In this document: positions 33,277-44,716 of the stretch, in pieces | Position numbering within the stretch: position 1 is the first letter of the stretch | Layout: each line of letters begins with the position of its first letter | Notes under the pieces: model-generated | Seen by the model: the letters and a program-made list of their open reading frames with translations, nothing else | The model's database searches: none | Told to the model about the DNA's origin: nothing | Source: Cordia subcordata | Lineage: Eukaryota > Streptophyta > Magnoliopsida > Boraginales > Cordiaceae | DNA length: 64,000 nt | Reading direction: 5' to 3' | Assembly (NCBI GenBank): GCA_028554755.1 | Contig: JAPTOF010000009.1 | Coordinates: 1,468,501 to 1,532,500, forward strand | Program-made: the position numbers and the translations under genes

Positions 33277-34958
33277 ATGCATAAGTCTAAAACAATTTAT
33301 TCCTTTTTCCAAAAAAAAGAAAAAAATATTGACTCAGAATCTCATGAACAACCTTCTGCATCCAATATTGACACAAATGTGGTTTTAGAACCTATAGCGA
33401 AATCTCCAAGGGTTGACCATGAAAAAATTGATACTAGTTCTTTAGTCTGTGACCCAAGATTACATCCTCAAATTTGAGAGTATCCAGTGAATCAGAGAGA
33501 TAAGATTCGTAGAGCATATATTTAATTTGGTCCATATCAGCATATTCAATCAAAATATTCATACTCTGGACCAGAGAGTCATCCCTGTCGGTTCCAAGCT
33601 AATTGGTTCCAAAAATTTCTTTGGTTAGAGTATTCGCCAAAAAAAGAAGTTGAATTTTGCTTTACTTGCTATCTTTTTGCAAAATCATCAGTAGGATCAA
33701 GATCAGATGCATTCACTATTAAGGGATTTAGAAATTAGAAAAAGGTAAATCAAGGAAAGGAGTGTGCTTTCTTATCCCATGTAGGAAGGAGCCAAATTTG
33801 AATCATAAATTAGCTGTTAGATATTGTAAGAATTTGAAGAATCAATCTTCTCATATTGAAAAGGTGATGCAAAGGCAAACTTCTTCACAAATTTTTAATA
33901 ATTGCTTGCGCCTTAAAGCTTCCATAAATGTTGTTCGGTGGTTAAAGTTTCAAGGGTGTGCTTTTAGAGGACATGATGAAAGTGTGGATTCAAGAAATCA
34001 AAATAATTTCCTTGAAATGTTAAAGTTGTTAGCAAGTTACAATAAGCAAGTGTATAGAATTGTTTTGGATAATGCCTCACAAAATACAAAATACACATCA
34101 CATAAAATTCAAAAAGAAATTTTATTTGTGATAGCTAGAAATGTACAGAATACGATTCGTAATGAGATTGGTGATGCAGTGTTTTACTTAATTATTGATG
34201 AAGCTCGAGATGAATCCAATAGAGAGCAAATGGCTATTGTTATAAGATTTATTGATAAAGAAGGATTTGTTAGAGAGAGATTCTTGGACTTGATTCATGT
34301 TAGAGACACAACAGCATTAACTCTTAAAAGAGAAATTTCTTGTGCATTATCTCATCATAATCTTAATGTTCATAACATTCATGGTCAAAGGTATGATGGA
34401 GCTAGTAATATGCGTGGAGAATGGAATGGGTTTCAAGCTTTGTTTCTTAAAGATTGTCCTTATACATATTATGTGCATTGCTTAGCTCATCAATTACAAC
34501 TAGCTCTTACTGCTACATCTAGAGAAGTTGCTAACATACATACATTTTTCAAAACATGAGCTTTATTATTAATATTGTGGGCTCTTATTCTAAACACAAT
34601 GATGAGTTATAAGCTGCCCAAGTGATTAAAATGCACATTTGATTGAATGTGGAGAAATTGATATTGGTAGAAGAGCCAATCAAATAGGAACTTTGCAAAG
34701 ACTTGGAGATACTAGATGGAGTTCTCCTTTCAGTTCAATTTGCAATTTAATAAGGATGTTTAGGCCAACGTCTATAGTTCTTCAGGACATAGCTACTAAA
34801 GGATCTACATTCTCTCAGCGTGGAGATGCAACCTTTGCTCTCAAAGTATTAATGTCCATTGATTTTGTATTTATCTTTCATTTGATGAAAGAAATCATGA
34901 GGATCACTAATGTGCTTTGTCAAGTTTTGCAACAAAAATCTCAAGACATTTTAAATGC
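33277..34958 (+). pseudogene. hAT transposase pseudogene, 5' part (TTF-zinc-finger/DUF4371 type)
   Basis: It starts MHKSKTIYSFFQKKEK, the usual N-terminus of this plant hAT family. A TTF-type zinc-finger remnant follows at about 33480-33720 (FGPYQ, WFQKFLWLEYSPKKEVEFCF, CYLF) with internal stops. 33762-34559 is the DUF4371 / RNase H-like core with catalytic-type aspartates in LIIDEARDES and RYDGASNMRGEWNG, then HCLAHQLQLAL. After a frameshift, 34639-34958 continues (LGDTRWSSPFSSI). Such proteins cut and paste hAT elements in the nucleus. Several stops and shifts make this copy dead. It breaks at AATGC, where the Sirevirus entered, and resumes at 44717. Confidence 0.85.
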
Positions 34959-36234
34959 TGTTAGCTAAATATTCATTATTGATTTTGATGATGAAAATAT
35001 ATATATGTATTATTTCACTAAAAAGCTTCTTGTGAAAATGAGATGATATCAATATGAAGCTTTGAAAGATATGAAGATGTGCAAAAAGCCTTATTTGAAG
35101 GAAGAAAAGATGAGAAGGCATAAGGAGGAAAAGAGAAGCCATAAGGGGTACCGGATTTATTTTTCTTCTTGCTCCTTTTGTGAAATACCTATATATTGTG
35201 TGGACTTAGCTCAAAATCTTTTTCTTATTCATAGCAAAAATTTTCAAGTCTTGCACATTTGAAATAACATATGCACAAATGTATTTGAATGCACACATAG
35301 AGTTAAAATGAGTTTTTGGGGCGTTTCAATTCACAACATGTGTTTACAAAATTATTCAAAATGATTTGGAGTTGTGAAATTTGCACATTAAATGAACTTT
35401 GCAAAAATCTGGCTTTACTTCACATTCTGGAGTGGCCGGACCCCCCAGCCGGTAGACCGGCTGACCTGGGTGGGTTGCCCGGCCAAAACAGAGAGGTGAA
35501 GGGAAAAGCCGGACCCCCTAGCCGGTCGACCGGCTAAGGCATCCGGCCTAGTCAGAGCAGGTGAAGGGTAAGCCGGACGACCCAGCAGGTAAATGCACTA
35601 GTTGTTTATTACCATTTTGCTGAAAATAATCACTCCTTCTTCACCTACCATAAACCCTAACCCCCAAATCTCTTTAAATACTCATTCAATACACTTTCTA
35701 ATCATCAATTGAAGTGTGCTAAAGTGTTTATCACCATTCAATCCATCTTTGAGCCATTCTTGCAATATATTTGAGCTTTCAAGAGCTTATTCATCTTCTT
35801 CTTTAAGAAAATCTCAGATTCAATCTTTTCTTATTCTTGAGAGCTATAATCTTTGTAAGATTTATTCATTAAAGCTTGTAAAGTGTGTGGAAATCCTATA
35901 GAGTATATCTCTTGGGTTCTTTGAAGTTAGGCTTCAAAGAGGTTGTAAGAATTTGGTTTATGCTTCACCAAGTTTTGAAGAAGCATCTTAGTAGAGATCT
36001 TTGAAGTCCTAAGGGGAGCTTTCTTGGGCGGTGGACGTAGGCTTGGCCGAACCACCTTAAAATTGTTTGTTTCTCTTCTCCTTACACTTCTATTTTTATA
36101 CTTACTTACCTTGCTTATCTTGTGTTTGATATATTGATCGTTAGAAGTTGTAAATTTTCTGTAAATTTTTAATAACGAAAATTAGTATTAATATCTTAAT
36201 TCACCCCCCCCCTCTTAAGATATTTGCACCCACA
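34959..36234 (+). repeat. Element C 5' LTR
   Basis: It has TG...CA ends. Palindromes lie at 35430-35600, with a TATA-like TTTAAATACTC near 35673. Compared with the 3' LTR it lacks a short piece of the palindrome block (near 35587) and a 17-bp piece near 35840. Confidence 0.92.
35430..35600 (+). promoter_or_regulatory. Palindrome array upstream of TATA, element C 5' LTR
   Basis: It contains AGCCGGTAGACCGGCT (35447-35462) and the perfect 16-bp palindrome AGCCGGTCGACCGGCT (35520-35535), plus shorter GCCGGAC units. The array ends about 75 bp before TTTAAATA. Sirevirus LTRs in other plants are known to hold CCGG-containing palindrome arrays. Confidence 0.55.
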
Positions 36235-36236
36235 AT

Positions 36237-36248
36237 TGGTATCAGAGC
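36237..36248 (+). promoter_or_regulatory. Primer binding site of element C (initiator Met tRNA)
   Basis: TGGTATCAGAGC lies 2 nt after the 5' LTR and is a perfect match to the complement of the plant initiator-Met tRNA 3' end, standard for Ty1/copia elements. Confidence 0.95.
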
Positions 36249-36294
36249 TAGGGTTCTACATATAGTCTAACAACTAGTAGAATTTCTAGCAAAA

Positions 36295-37951
36295 ATGGAG
36301 GGAATTTCTATCAAACAAGCACCCTCTTTTGATGGAACAAATTATGCATTTTGGAAAATGAGAATGAAAGTGTTCATACATTCACATGACTATAAAGCCT
36401 GGAAAATCATAGAAAATGGGCCTACCTTACCTACAAAATTAGAGGGTGATAGGAGAATACCCAAACCAAAAAATGAATGGAATGATGAAGATATTAAATT
36501 ATTTGAGTTAAATTAAAAAGCATTACATTATTTATTTAATGCTATGAATGCCACCGAATTTGCTAGAGTATTCAGCTAAAGAACTTTGGGATCAATTAGA
36601 AGTAACTTATGAAGGAACTAGCCAAGTGAAAGAATCTAGGATTGCTATGCTTGTACATAGATATGAATTATTCAAGATGCTTCCAAATGAAAATGTTGAA
36701 CAAATATTTTCTAGATTTGTTGAAATCACTAATGGTTTGAAAGCTCTTGGTAAAGATTATTCAAATGTAGAGAAGGTAAGGAAAGTGCTAAGGAGCTTGC
36801 CATCATCATGGCAATCTAAAGTCAAGGTAATAAAGGAAGCAAAGGACTTGAATACATTGGAGCTCAATGAGCTCATTGGGTTACTCATGACTCATGAGCT
36901 TGAGATAAAAGATCATGAAGAAGAAGAAAGGAAAGCAAAAAAGTCCATTGCTCTCATTGCATCAAAATATCCATCAAGTGATGATGAAGAAGATGATGAG
37001 GATCTGGAAGATGAAGAAATTGCACTTCTAGCCCGAAATTTCAAAAGGTTTATGAAATATAGAAAGATGAGGAAAGGGGCTTCTTCAAGCAACACAAATT
37101 GGAAGAAGAAAGGAAAAGAAAGCAAGGAGTTCAAAAAGATAAAAGATGCAAAAAATGAGTTAAAATGCTTTAATTGCAACAAGCCGGGACATATAAAAGC
37201 AAATTGTCCTAAGCTCTCAAAGAAGAAGAAAGGAAAGGCGCTCAAGGCCACATGGGACTTCTCTGAAACCGAAGAAGATGAGGAAGAGCATCATGAGGTA
37301 GCCAACTTTTGCCTCATGGCCAATGAGGATGAGGTACTATCTTTATCATCTTTATCTATTTATTATTCATCTAGTGAAGAAGAGGAAGAAGAATGTAGTT
37401 TTGATGAACTAAAAGATGCATTTGCTAAATTACATGATGATTTATCCTTAGCTTTGGCAAAAAACAAGAAAATGCATAAAAGTTTAAAACTTGTTCTTAA
37501 TGAAAAGGAAATCTTGGAAATGAAAAATGCCTCTCTTATTGAAAAAGTAGATATCTTAGGAAAAAAAAATGATTCATATGCCGAGGATTTTATAAAAATT
37601 GAAAAAGAGGTTAAAGATTTGAAAAAGAAAAATATGGATTTGAATGGAATTATTCAAAAATTTACTAATGGCAAAGAAAATTTTGAAAAACTTCTTGGAA
37701 GTCAAAAAATGTCTTTTGATAAGAGTGGTATTGGATACAAACCTAGTATTAATCAAAAATATTTCAAAACCTATTTTGTCAAGGCTTCTACCTCTACATC
37801 CTCTTCTCCACCAAAGTCAAATGTTATTTGTACCTATTGTGAAAAGAAAGGACATGTATCTACTCATTGTTATTACAAGAAAATTCGTGATAAGGGATCA
37901 CATGTTCCGTATTGGCAAAGACCTAAATGGGTGGTCAAAAACAAAAAGTAA
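36295..37951 (+). pseudogene. Element C gag (one nonsense codon, one frameshift)
   Basis: It starts MEGISIKQAPSFDGTNYAFW, the standard Ty1/copia gag opening. A TAA at 36514-36516 and a one-base shift at about 36560-36590 break it, after which 36548-37951 is open for 467 residues. This holds the gag core (KELWDQLEVTYEGTSQVKES, SLPSSWQSKVKVIKEAKDLN), an acidic stretch, a zinc knuckle CFNCNKPGHIKANC, a lysine-rich coiled-coil-like region, and a second knuckle CTYCEKKGHVSTHC near the end. The intact protein would form cytoplasmic particles and bind genomic RNA. Two widely spaced knuckles and a long C-terminal part are typical of Sirevirus gag. Confidence 0.85.
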
Positions 37952-38049
37952 ACTAACGCCAAGGATCCAAGGTGTTGGGGACCCCAAAATAAATAATTGC
38001 ATTTGAATTTCATGTGTGTATGCAATGAAAGCAATTCAAGCAAATAAAA

Positions 38050-41000
38050 TGGATCTTGGATAGTGGTTGTTCCAAGCACATGACAGGAAACTCTTCACTT
38101 TTCTACAAACTAAAAAAGACAAAAGGAGGAGATGTTACCTTTAGGGACAATGGCAAAGGAAAAATTATTGGAAAAGAAAGCATTGGTAACGAAAATTCTC
38201 TTGCTATATACAATGTCCTACTAGTAGAAGGTCTAAAATTTAATCTACTTAGCATTAGTCAATTATGTGACAAAGGTCATAAAGTCATTTTTCAATCTTC
38301 TAAATGCCTTGTGTATGAATGTGGAAATGATAATGTGTTATTTATAGCTCAGAGAAATGAAAATGTTTACACTGTTGAAATTGATCAACTTAGATGTCAA
38401 CATGTTAAATGTTTATCCATTGTGCATGATAATGCTTGGTTATGGCATAGAAGATTAGGACATACTAGCATGAGCTTATTGAATAATTTGTTAAAGCATG
38501 ATCTACTTAGAGACCTACCAAAGCTAAAATTTGAAAGACAAAATTTGTGATGCTTGCCAATTAGGAAACTACACAAGATATCCTTCAAACCCTTAAATAA
38601 AGTTTCAACAAATAGAGCATTACAACTATTACACATGGATTTGTTTGGACCCATTGATGTGGCAAGCTTAGGAGGATCTAGGTATACATTTGTTGTAGTA
38701 GATGATTACACTAGGTTTACATGGGTCATGTTTCTTGCACATAAAAATGATGCCTTCAATGAATTTGCAAGATTGTGTAGAAAAGTGCAAAATGAGAAAG
38801 GCTATTTTATAACTTGCATCCGTAGTGATAATGGCACCGAATATGTGAATACTCCTTTCATGAACTTTTGTGATGAACATGGCATTGAGCAAAACTTTTC
38901 GGCCCCTCGTACTCCTCAACAAAATGGGGTAGTAGAGAGGAAGAATCGTACATTACAAGAAATGGCAAGGACCATGCTAAAAGAACACAACTTGCCAACA
39001 TATTTTTGGATTGAAGCCATAAATACTGCATGCTATATGCAAAATAGAGTATTGATTAGACCTATTTTAAACAAAACTCCATATGAACTATGGCATGGCA
39101 AAACACTTAAAATATCATACTTCAAGGTATTTGGTTGTAAATGTTTTATTCTAAACACCAAGGACCACTTAAGAAAATTTGATGCTAAATCCGATGAAGG
39201 AATACTCTTAGGTTATTCCACAAAGAGCAAAGCATATAAGGTATATAATAAGAGAGCTCTTGTTGTACAAGAATCAATACATGTTATATTTGATAAGACT
39301 AATCCATTTGAGTCGAGAAAAGAAATTGATGATGTAGGTTATCTTTTGGAAAAGACAACGCTTGAAGATCCAAGTCCAAAAGACAAAGAAAAACCAACGA
39401 AGCAAGAAGAAGAACTTCAAGAAAGAAGGTCTCAAGCAAATAAGGAAATCAAACATTGCTCAAACAAAGATGATGAAACAAAAGAACCTCATGAAGATCT
39501 ACCAAAGAGTTGGAAGTTCGTGAGAAACCATCCTCAAGATCTTATTCTCGGTGATCCAAATGAAGGTGTAAGAACTAGGCGTAATATTAGTACTTTATGT
39601 GAGCATCATGCATTTATTTCTCATATTGAACCCAAAAATGTAAAAGAAGCTCTACTAGATGAAAATTGGATAATGGCAATGCAAGAAGAACTCAATCAAT
39701 TTGAGAGAAATAAAGTTTGGAAGCTAGTTGAAAGACCTTTAGATAGACCGGTAATAGGAACCAAATGGGTATTCAGAAAGAAACTAGATGAAGCCGGAAT
39801 AGTGACTAGGAATAAGGCTAGACTAGTTGCACAAGGATACAATCAAGAAGAAGGAATTGATTATGATGAAACTTATGCTCTTGTAGCTAGACTTGAATCC
39901 ATTCGTATGTTACTTGGATTTGCATGTCACATGGACTTTAAGCTTTATCAAATAGATGTGAAAAGTGCATTTTTAAATGGATTCATTGAAGAAGAAGTTT
40001 ATGTTGAACAACCCCCCAGTTTTGAAGATTCATGCTTTCCTAATCATGTTTTTAAACTAGAAAAGGCTTTATATGGCTTAAAGCAAGCTCCTAGAGCTTG
40101 GTATGAAAGACTTAGTGGATTTTTGATAGAAAACAATTTTGAAAGAGGAAAACTTGATTCAACCCTATTTATCAAAAGAAAAGACAATGACATTCTACTT
40201 GTCCAAATCTATGTAGATGATATAATTTTTTGTGCTACTAATGTTTCCTTGTGTGAGAATTTTTCAAAGTGCATGCACAAGGAGTTCGAGATCAGCATGA
40301 TGGGAGAATTAACTTTCTTCCTCAGACTCCAAATCAAACAAGCAAAAGAGGGGATCTTCATAAATCAAGCCAAATACACCAAGGAAATCATCAAGAAATT
40401 TGGACTTGAAGATGCAAAGGAGATTGGAACTCCCATGAGCCCCTCAACAAAGCTAGATAAAAATGAGAAAGGTAAATCAGTAGACGAGAAGAAATATAGA
40501 GGTATGATCGGTAGCCTATTACATTTAACTGCCTCTAGACCTGAGATCATGTTCTCAGTGTGCTTATATGCTAGATTTCAATCCAATCCTAAGAAAATTC
40601 ACTTAACTGCTGTAAAAAGAATATTTAGATATCTTAAGGGAACAATTAATTTAGGGCTTTGGTATGCTAAAGGAACGTCATTTGATCTATGTGGTTTTTA
40701 TGATGCTGACTATGCTGGTTGCAAAGTAGATCGTAAGAGCACTAGTGGAACATGCCAATTCCTAGGACATTCCTTAGTATCTTGGTCTTGTAGGAAACAA
40801 AATAGCATTGCTATTTCTACCACCGAAGCTGAATATATTACAGCTGGTAGTTGTGTGGCTCAAATATTGTGGATGAAACAAAATTTACTTGATTATGGAT
40901 TGAAGTATGATCATATTCCTATATATTGTGATAATACTAGTGCAATTAATCTTACCAAGAACCCAATTCAACACTCAAGAACTAAGCATATTGAGATTAG

Positions 41001-41136
41001 GCATCATTTCATTAGAGATCATGTACAAAAAGGTGATATAATTCTTGAATTTGTTGATACTTTATATCAAGTTGCTGATATTTTCACTAAACCTTTGCAT
41101 GAGGATCAATTTTGCAAGATTAGGAGAGAAATTTGA
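38050..41136 (+). pseudogene. Element C pol: protease, integrase, RT, RNase H (nearly intact)
   Basis: The order is that of Ty1/copia. The aspartic protease has WILDSGCSKHMTG (38050 on). The GAG-pre-integrase region has LWHRRLGH. The integrase core shows LHMDLFGP, IRSDNGTEY and the glutamate in VVERKNRTLQEMA. RT has WVFRKKLDEAGIVTRNKARL and an intact IYVDDI box. RNase H has DADYAGCKVDRKSTSG and TEAEYITAG, ending ADIFTKPLHEDQF. The stretch 38554-41136 is open for 860 residues. A TGA at 38548-38550 arises from a pair of compensating shifts across 38540-38590, which destroys the cysteine pair (CDAC) of the integrase zinc finger. gag and pol are also out of frame at about 37950-38050. Confidence 0.88.
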
Positions 41137-41214
41137 ATGATAAAATGTGGTTAAATGGCATATATATGTGTTTATGTGGCTTGGGTATGAAAAATAAGAA
41201 ATTTGTGCAACTTC

Positions 41215-41374
41215 TGACCCAGCCGGCCGACCAAGCTGATCGACCGACTAAGGCCTCAGGCGTCCGGCTAAAACACAACTTTTTAATATGCTTTCTGATC
41301 CGGCCGGTCGACCCAGCCGGTCGACCCTCGCGACCAGCCGGTCGACCCTTGCGACCAGCCGGTCGACCGACTGA
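41215..41374 (+). promoter_or_regulatory. Internal palindrome array upstream of the element C extra ORF
   Basis: It includes AGCTGATCGACCGACT and a tandem series with a 21-bp period built on GACCAGCCGGTCGACCCT (about 41301-41374). It resembles the LTR array but sits between pol and the extra ORF, 210 bp before its ATG. A promoter or structural role for a downstream transcript is inferred only from this position. Confidence 0.5.
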
Positions 41375-41584
41375 ACACAAACCAGGGTTAAAAATTGGGG
41401 GTTTTTCACCCCAAATTCACTACATTCTATCAAATTTTTTAAAACCCTAGCCAAAACTCTCCAAAACCCATCTCAAAATCTTCAATTTTCAACTGTTTTC
41501 TTCCAAATTTCTTCCTAACATTTGCTTGCCCACTTCAAAAACAAAGTTTTTCACCGATTATTCTTGTAAAAACAACGCGAAGTT

Positions 41585-42868
41585 ATGGTGAATCCAAGGG
41601 GAAGAAGTCAAGCACGTGGGAGAAAAGGGAAAAGGCCAAGAACTCAATCTCCTCCACCACCACCACCTCCGGCATCCAAGATTCAAGGCAAGCAATCAAT
41701 TTTATACGGTAAATATATCGTGGACTCTGACTTTGCTGGCACCGATATCTTGCCGTTATTTGATAGATGGTCTGCGTTTCTACATTTGCATTGTGATGTG
41801 CAAGATAAATTAGTAATTGAGTTTTATGAAAATCTTGAGATACATTGTAGAAGCCTAAAACTTGAATTATCTTCTACAGTCTGTGGGGTAAATTTTGTGC
41901 TTAAGGAGGAAACTTTACATGAAATATTTCATATACCTGTTGATGGGGAAGGCCACTACAATAGTCAAGGATGGCCAGAAGGAATTAAGGGAACCGCCAC
42001 TACAGGTGAAGTCATAAAATATATGTGGGAGAAAGTAGGGCCTAAGGATCCCAATTTAATTCTTCCATTATTGAGAGATGTTGATGTTAATATGAGACTT
42101 GCTCTTAAAATAATGAGTGAAGTAATTCTCCCTAGAAATATCAATGATGGCAAAATTCCAGTCATGGATGATTATATCTATTATAGCCTTAGGGAGAAAA
42201 AGGAGATAGCTTTGCCTTTCCTAATCCTTCAACATATGTTACATATTAGTGGAAAGGATGGAGGAAAAACGACCACTCCTGGTTATGGTATGGCCTTAAT
42301 GCATATTTTCTCTCATTTCAACATATCTTCAGATGCTCCATATAGAGAGTTTGCTTGGAATTTTGATATGTTGTATATGAACTTCATGGGCATTTATTGG
42401 TACAATATGGAGCCCATAAATAGAGAGACCTTCAAAAGTTTGCCCCAAAGCACTCAAGCTACAATTAGGAATAGGACTAAGAAGGGGACTGCTTTCACCG
42501 ACCCTGTCTTTGGCACCACTGCACAAAACCTTGATGACATACTTGGTGGGGTAGATATCACCTTTGAAGAAGATGAAGGGCCAAAAATTGAGGGTAATCC
42601 CGACATAGGCATACCAGGAACCACACCCATGGTTGTTAGTACCTCTGAAGAAGAGGAAAATACTGAGGAAGCAACTCTTAGGCGAGTGTTGACAGAATCT
42701 AGGCAGCAAGTGCACATTGATGAGCAATGCCGAAGAGAAATTCGTCATGGTGCTAGTTCTAGTTCGGTGGGACAACAAGAAGACCCTTCTTTGATGGCTC
42801 AGATTCTGTCCCAATTACACGCTTTAAACACTGGTATGGGCAAAATGCGGGCTACTATGACAAGCTAA
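41585..42868 (+). CDS. Element C third ORF, putative plant transposon protein (env position)
   Basis: An intact 427-residue ORF follows pol by 450 bp. It starts MVNPRGRSQARGRKGKRPRT (basic, nuclear-signal-like), then a proline run. The middle has a globular region (LPLFDRWSAFLHLHCDVQDK, VNFVLKEETLHEIFHIPVDG, LPLLRDVDVNMRLALKIMSE, LPFLILQHMLHISG) like the 'putative plant transposon protein' domain (Transposase_32 type). The C-terminus is acidic (EEDEGPKIEG, STSEEEENTEEA) and ends in a short helix. I see no signal peptide or strong membrane segment, so it is not an obvious envelope protein. Being intact while gag is broken is notable. Function unknown. Confidence 0.7.
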   Translation: MVNPRGRSQARGRKGKRPRTQSPPPPPPPASKIQGKQSILYGKYIVDSDFAGTDILPLFDRWSAFLHLHCDVQDKLVIEFYENLEIHCRSLKLELSSTVCGVNFVLKEETLHEIFHIPVDGEGHYNSQGWPEGIKGTATTGEVIKYMWEKVGPKDPNLILPLLRDVDVNMRLALKIMSEVILPRNINDGKIPVMDDYIYYSLREKKEIALPFLILQHMLHISGKDGGKTTTPGYGMALMHIFSHFNISSDAPYREFAWNFDMLYMNFMGIYWYNMEPINRETFKSLPQSTQATIRNRTKKGTAFTDPVFGTTAQNLDDILGGVDITFEEDEGPKIEGNPDIGIPGTTPMVVSTSEEEENTEEATLRRVLTESRQQVHIDEQCRREIRHGASSSSVGQQEDPSLMAQILSQLHALNTGMGKMRATMTS

Positions 42869-43395
42869 TGGGACGAGCTCACTGTTTGGAGGCAACATAT
42901 TGATTCGTATGGTCGCTATGAAATCAGACATAAGAGAATACTTCAAGGATCATCATGATCGCGCACCCTGATTTTCTTCTTTTTGAAAAACATTTTTCAT
43001 TCCACTTGAAAACAATTTTTAGTTATTTCTTTTATACATTTCTTTTCTTGCCTTTATATTGATTTTGATGATGCTAAAGGGAGAGAAGTATGGTGTGGTA
43101 TTTATGCTTTGGTGATATATGCTTTGGTGAATGGTATTGTCTATTTGCATTAGTTTAAATGGTGGATGCATAAGCTCTGTTTAGAGAAGTAAATGGTGAA
43201 TGGTATGCTTTGTTGATATGTTTACTTGGTCTTGCAAATTAGTTTATGTTTACTTGTTTGTCTTTGCAAATGAGTTTAAATTTGATAGTCAAAGCATTTT
43301 CCCAAAAATGCACTTTTTAAAGAAATGCATATTTTAAGGGGGAGTACTTTTGTCTCATATCTTAAAAATTTTGTCATCATCAAAAAGGGGGAGAT
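42869..43395 (+). promoter_or_regulatory. Element C 3' non-coding region with repeated polypurine tracts
   Basis: Purine tracts occur at about 43076-43088 (AAAGGGAGAGAAG), 43336-43346 (AAGGGGGAGTA) and 43382-43394 (AAAAAGGGGGAGA), the last directly before the 3' LTR. Several purine tracts upstream of the 3' LTR are a known Sirevirus hallmark. No gene is seen here. Confidence 0.75.
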
Positions 43396-44711
43396 TTTTA
43401 GCTAAATATTCATTATTGATTTTGATGATGAAAATATATATATGCATTATTTCACTAAAAAGCTTTTTGTGAAAATGAGATGATATCAATATGAAGCTTT
43501 GAAAGATATGAAGATGTGCAAAAAGCCTTATTTGAAGGAAGAAAAGATGAGAAGGCATAAAAAGGAGAAGAGAACCCATAAGGGGTACTGGATTTGTTTT
43601 TCTTCTTGCTCTTTTTGTGAAATGCCTATATATTGTGTGGACTTGGCTCAAAATTTTTTTCTTATTCATAACAAAAATTTTCAAGTCTTGCACATTTGAA
43701 ATAACATATGCACAAATGTATTTGAATGCACACATAGAGTTAAAATGAGTTTTTGGGGCGTTTTAATTCACAACATGTGTTTACAAAATTATTCAAAATG
43801 ATTTGGAGCTGTGAAATTTGCACTTTAAATGAACTTTGCAAAAATCTGGCTTTACTTCACATTCTGGAGTGGCCGGACCCCCCAGTCGGTCGACCGGCTG
43901 ACCTGGGTGGGTCGCCCAGCCAAAATAGAGAGGTGAAGGGAAAAGCCGGACCCCCTAGCCAGTCGACCGGCTAAGGCGTTCGGTCTAGTCAGAGAAGGTG
44001 AAGGGTAAGCCGGACGACCCAGCTGGTCAACCGGCTGAACGGGTGCTTTAATAAATGCACTAGCCGTTTGTTACCGTTCTGCTGAAAAAATCACTCCTTC
44101 TTCACCTACCATAAACCCTAACCCCCAAATCTTTTTAAATACTCATTCAATACACTTTCTAATCATCAATTGAAGTGTGCTAAAGTGTTTATCATCATTC
44201 AATCCATCTTTGAGCCATTCTTGCAATATATTTGAGCTTTCAAGAGCTTATTCATCTTCTTCTTTAAGAAAATCTCAGATTCAATCTTTTCTTATTCTTG
44301 AGTACATACACACTTTGAGAGCTATAATCTTTGTAAGATTTATTCATTAAAGCTTGTAAAGTGTGTGGAAATCCTATATAGTACATCTCTTGGGTTCTTT
44401 GAAGTTAGGCTTCAAAGAGGTTGTAAGAATTTGGTTTATGCTTCACCAAGTTTTGAAGAAGCATCTTAGTAGAGATCTTTGAAGTCCTAAGGGGAGCTTC
44501 CTTGGGCCGTGGATGTAGGCTTCGCCGAACCACCTTAAAATCGTTTGTTTCTCTTCTCCTTACATTTCTATTTTTATACTTACTTACCTTGCTTATCTTG
44601 TATTTGATATATTGATTGTTAGAAGTTGTAAATTTTCTGTAAATTTTTAATAACAAAAATTAGTATTAATATCTTAATTCACCCCCCTCTCTTAAGATAT
44701 TTGCACTCACA
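43396..44711 (+). repeat. Element C 3' LTR
   Basis: It is nearly identical to 34959-36234 but its opening TG has become TT (TTTTAGC). It keeps a third palindrome unit (AGCTGGTCAACCGGCT, 44021-44036) missing from the 5' LTR. The array spans 43870-44045 and the TATA-like TTTAAATACTC follows at about 44134. Confidence 0.9.
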
Positions 44712-44716
44712 AATGC

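Larger units (their letters stand above)
34959..44711 (+). mobile_element. Element C: Sirevirus-type Ty1/copia retrotransposon inside the hAT transposase gene
   Basis: It runs from TGTTAGC (34959) to CTCACA (44711), flanked by AATGC (34954-34958 and 44712-44716). The layout is LTR 34959-36234, Met-tRNA primer site, gag, pol, an extra ORF, several polypurine tracts, LTR 43396-44711. The extra ORF, long gag with two zinc knuckles, repeated purine tracts and palindrome-rich LTRs fit the Sirevirus lineage. The LTRs are almost identical over most of their length, so insertion was recent compared with A, B and E. gag and pol nevertheless carry a few disabling changes. Confidence 0.93.

Noticed and set aside
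38056..38058. TTG as pol start codon
   Set aside because: The frame is open further upstream (WIL before DSGCSK), and Ty1/copia pol is not expected to start separately there.
41215..41374. CRISPR-like spaced palindromes
   Set aside because: The units are eukaryotic LTR-type palindromes with short irregular spacing in a plant retrotransposon; there are no unique spacers or cas genes.
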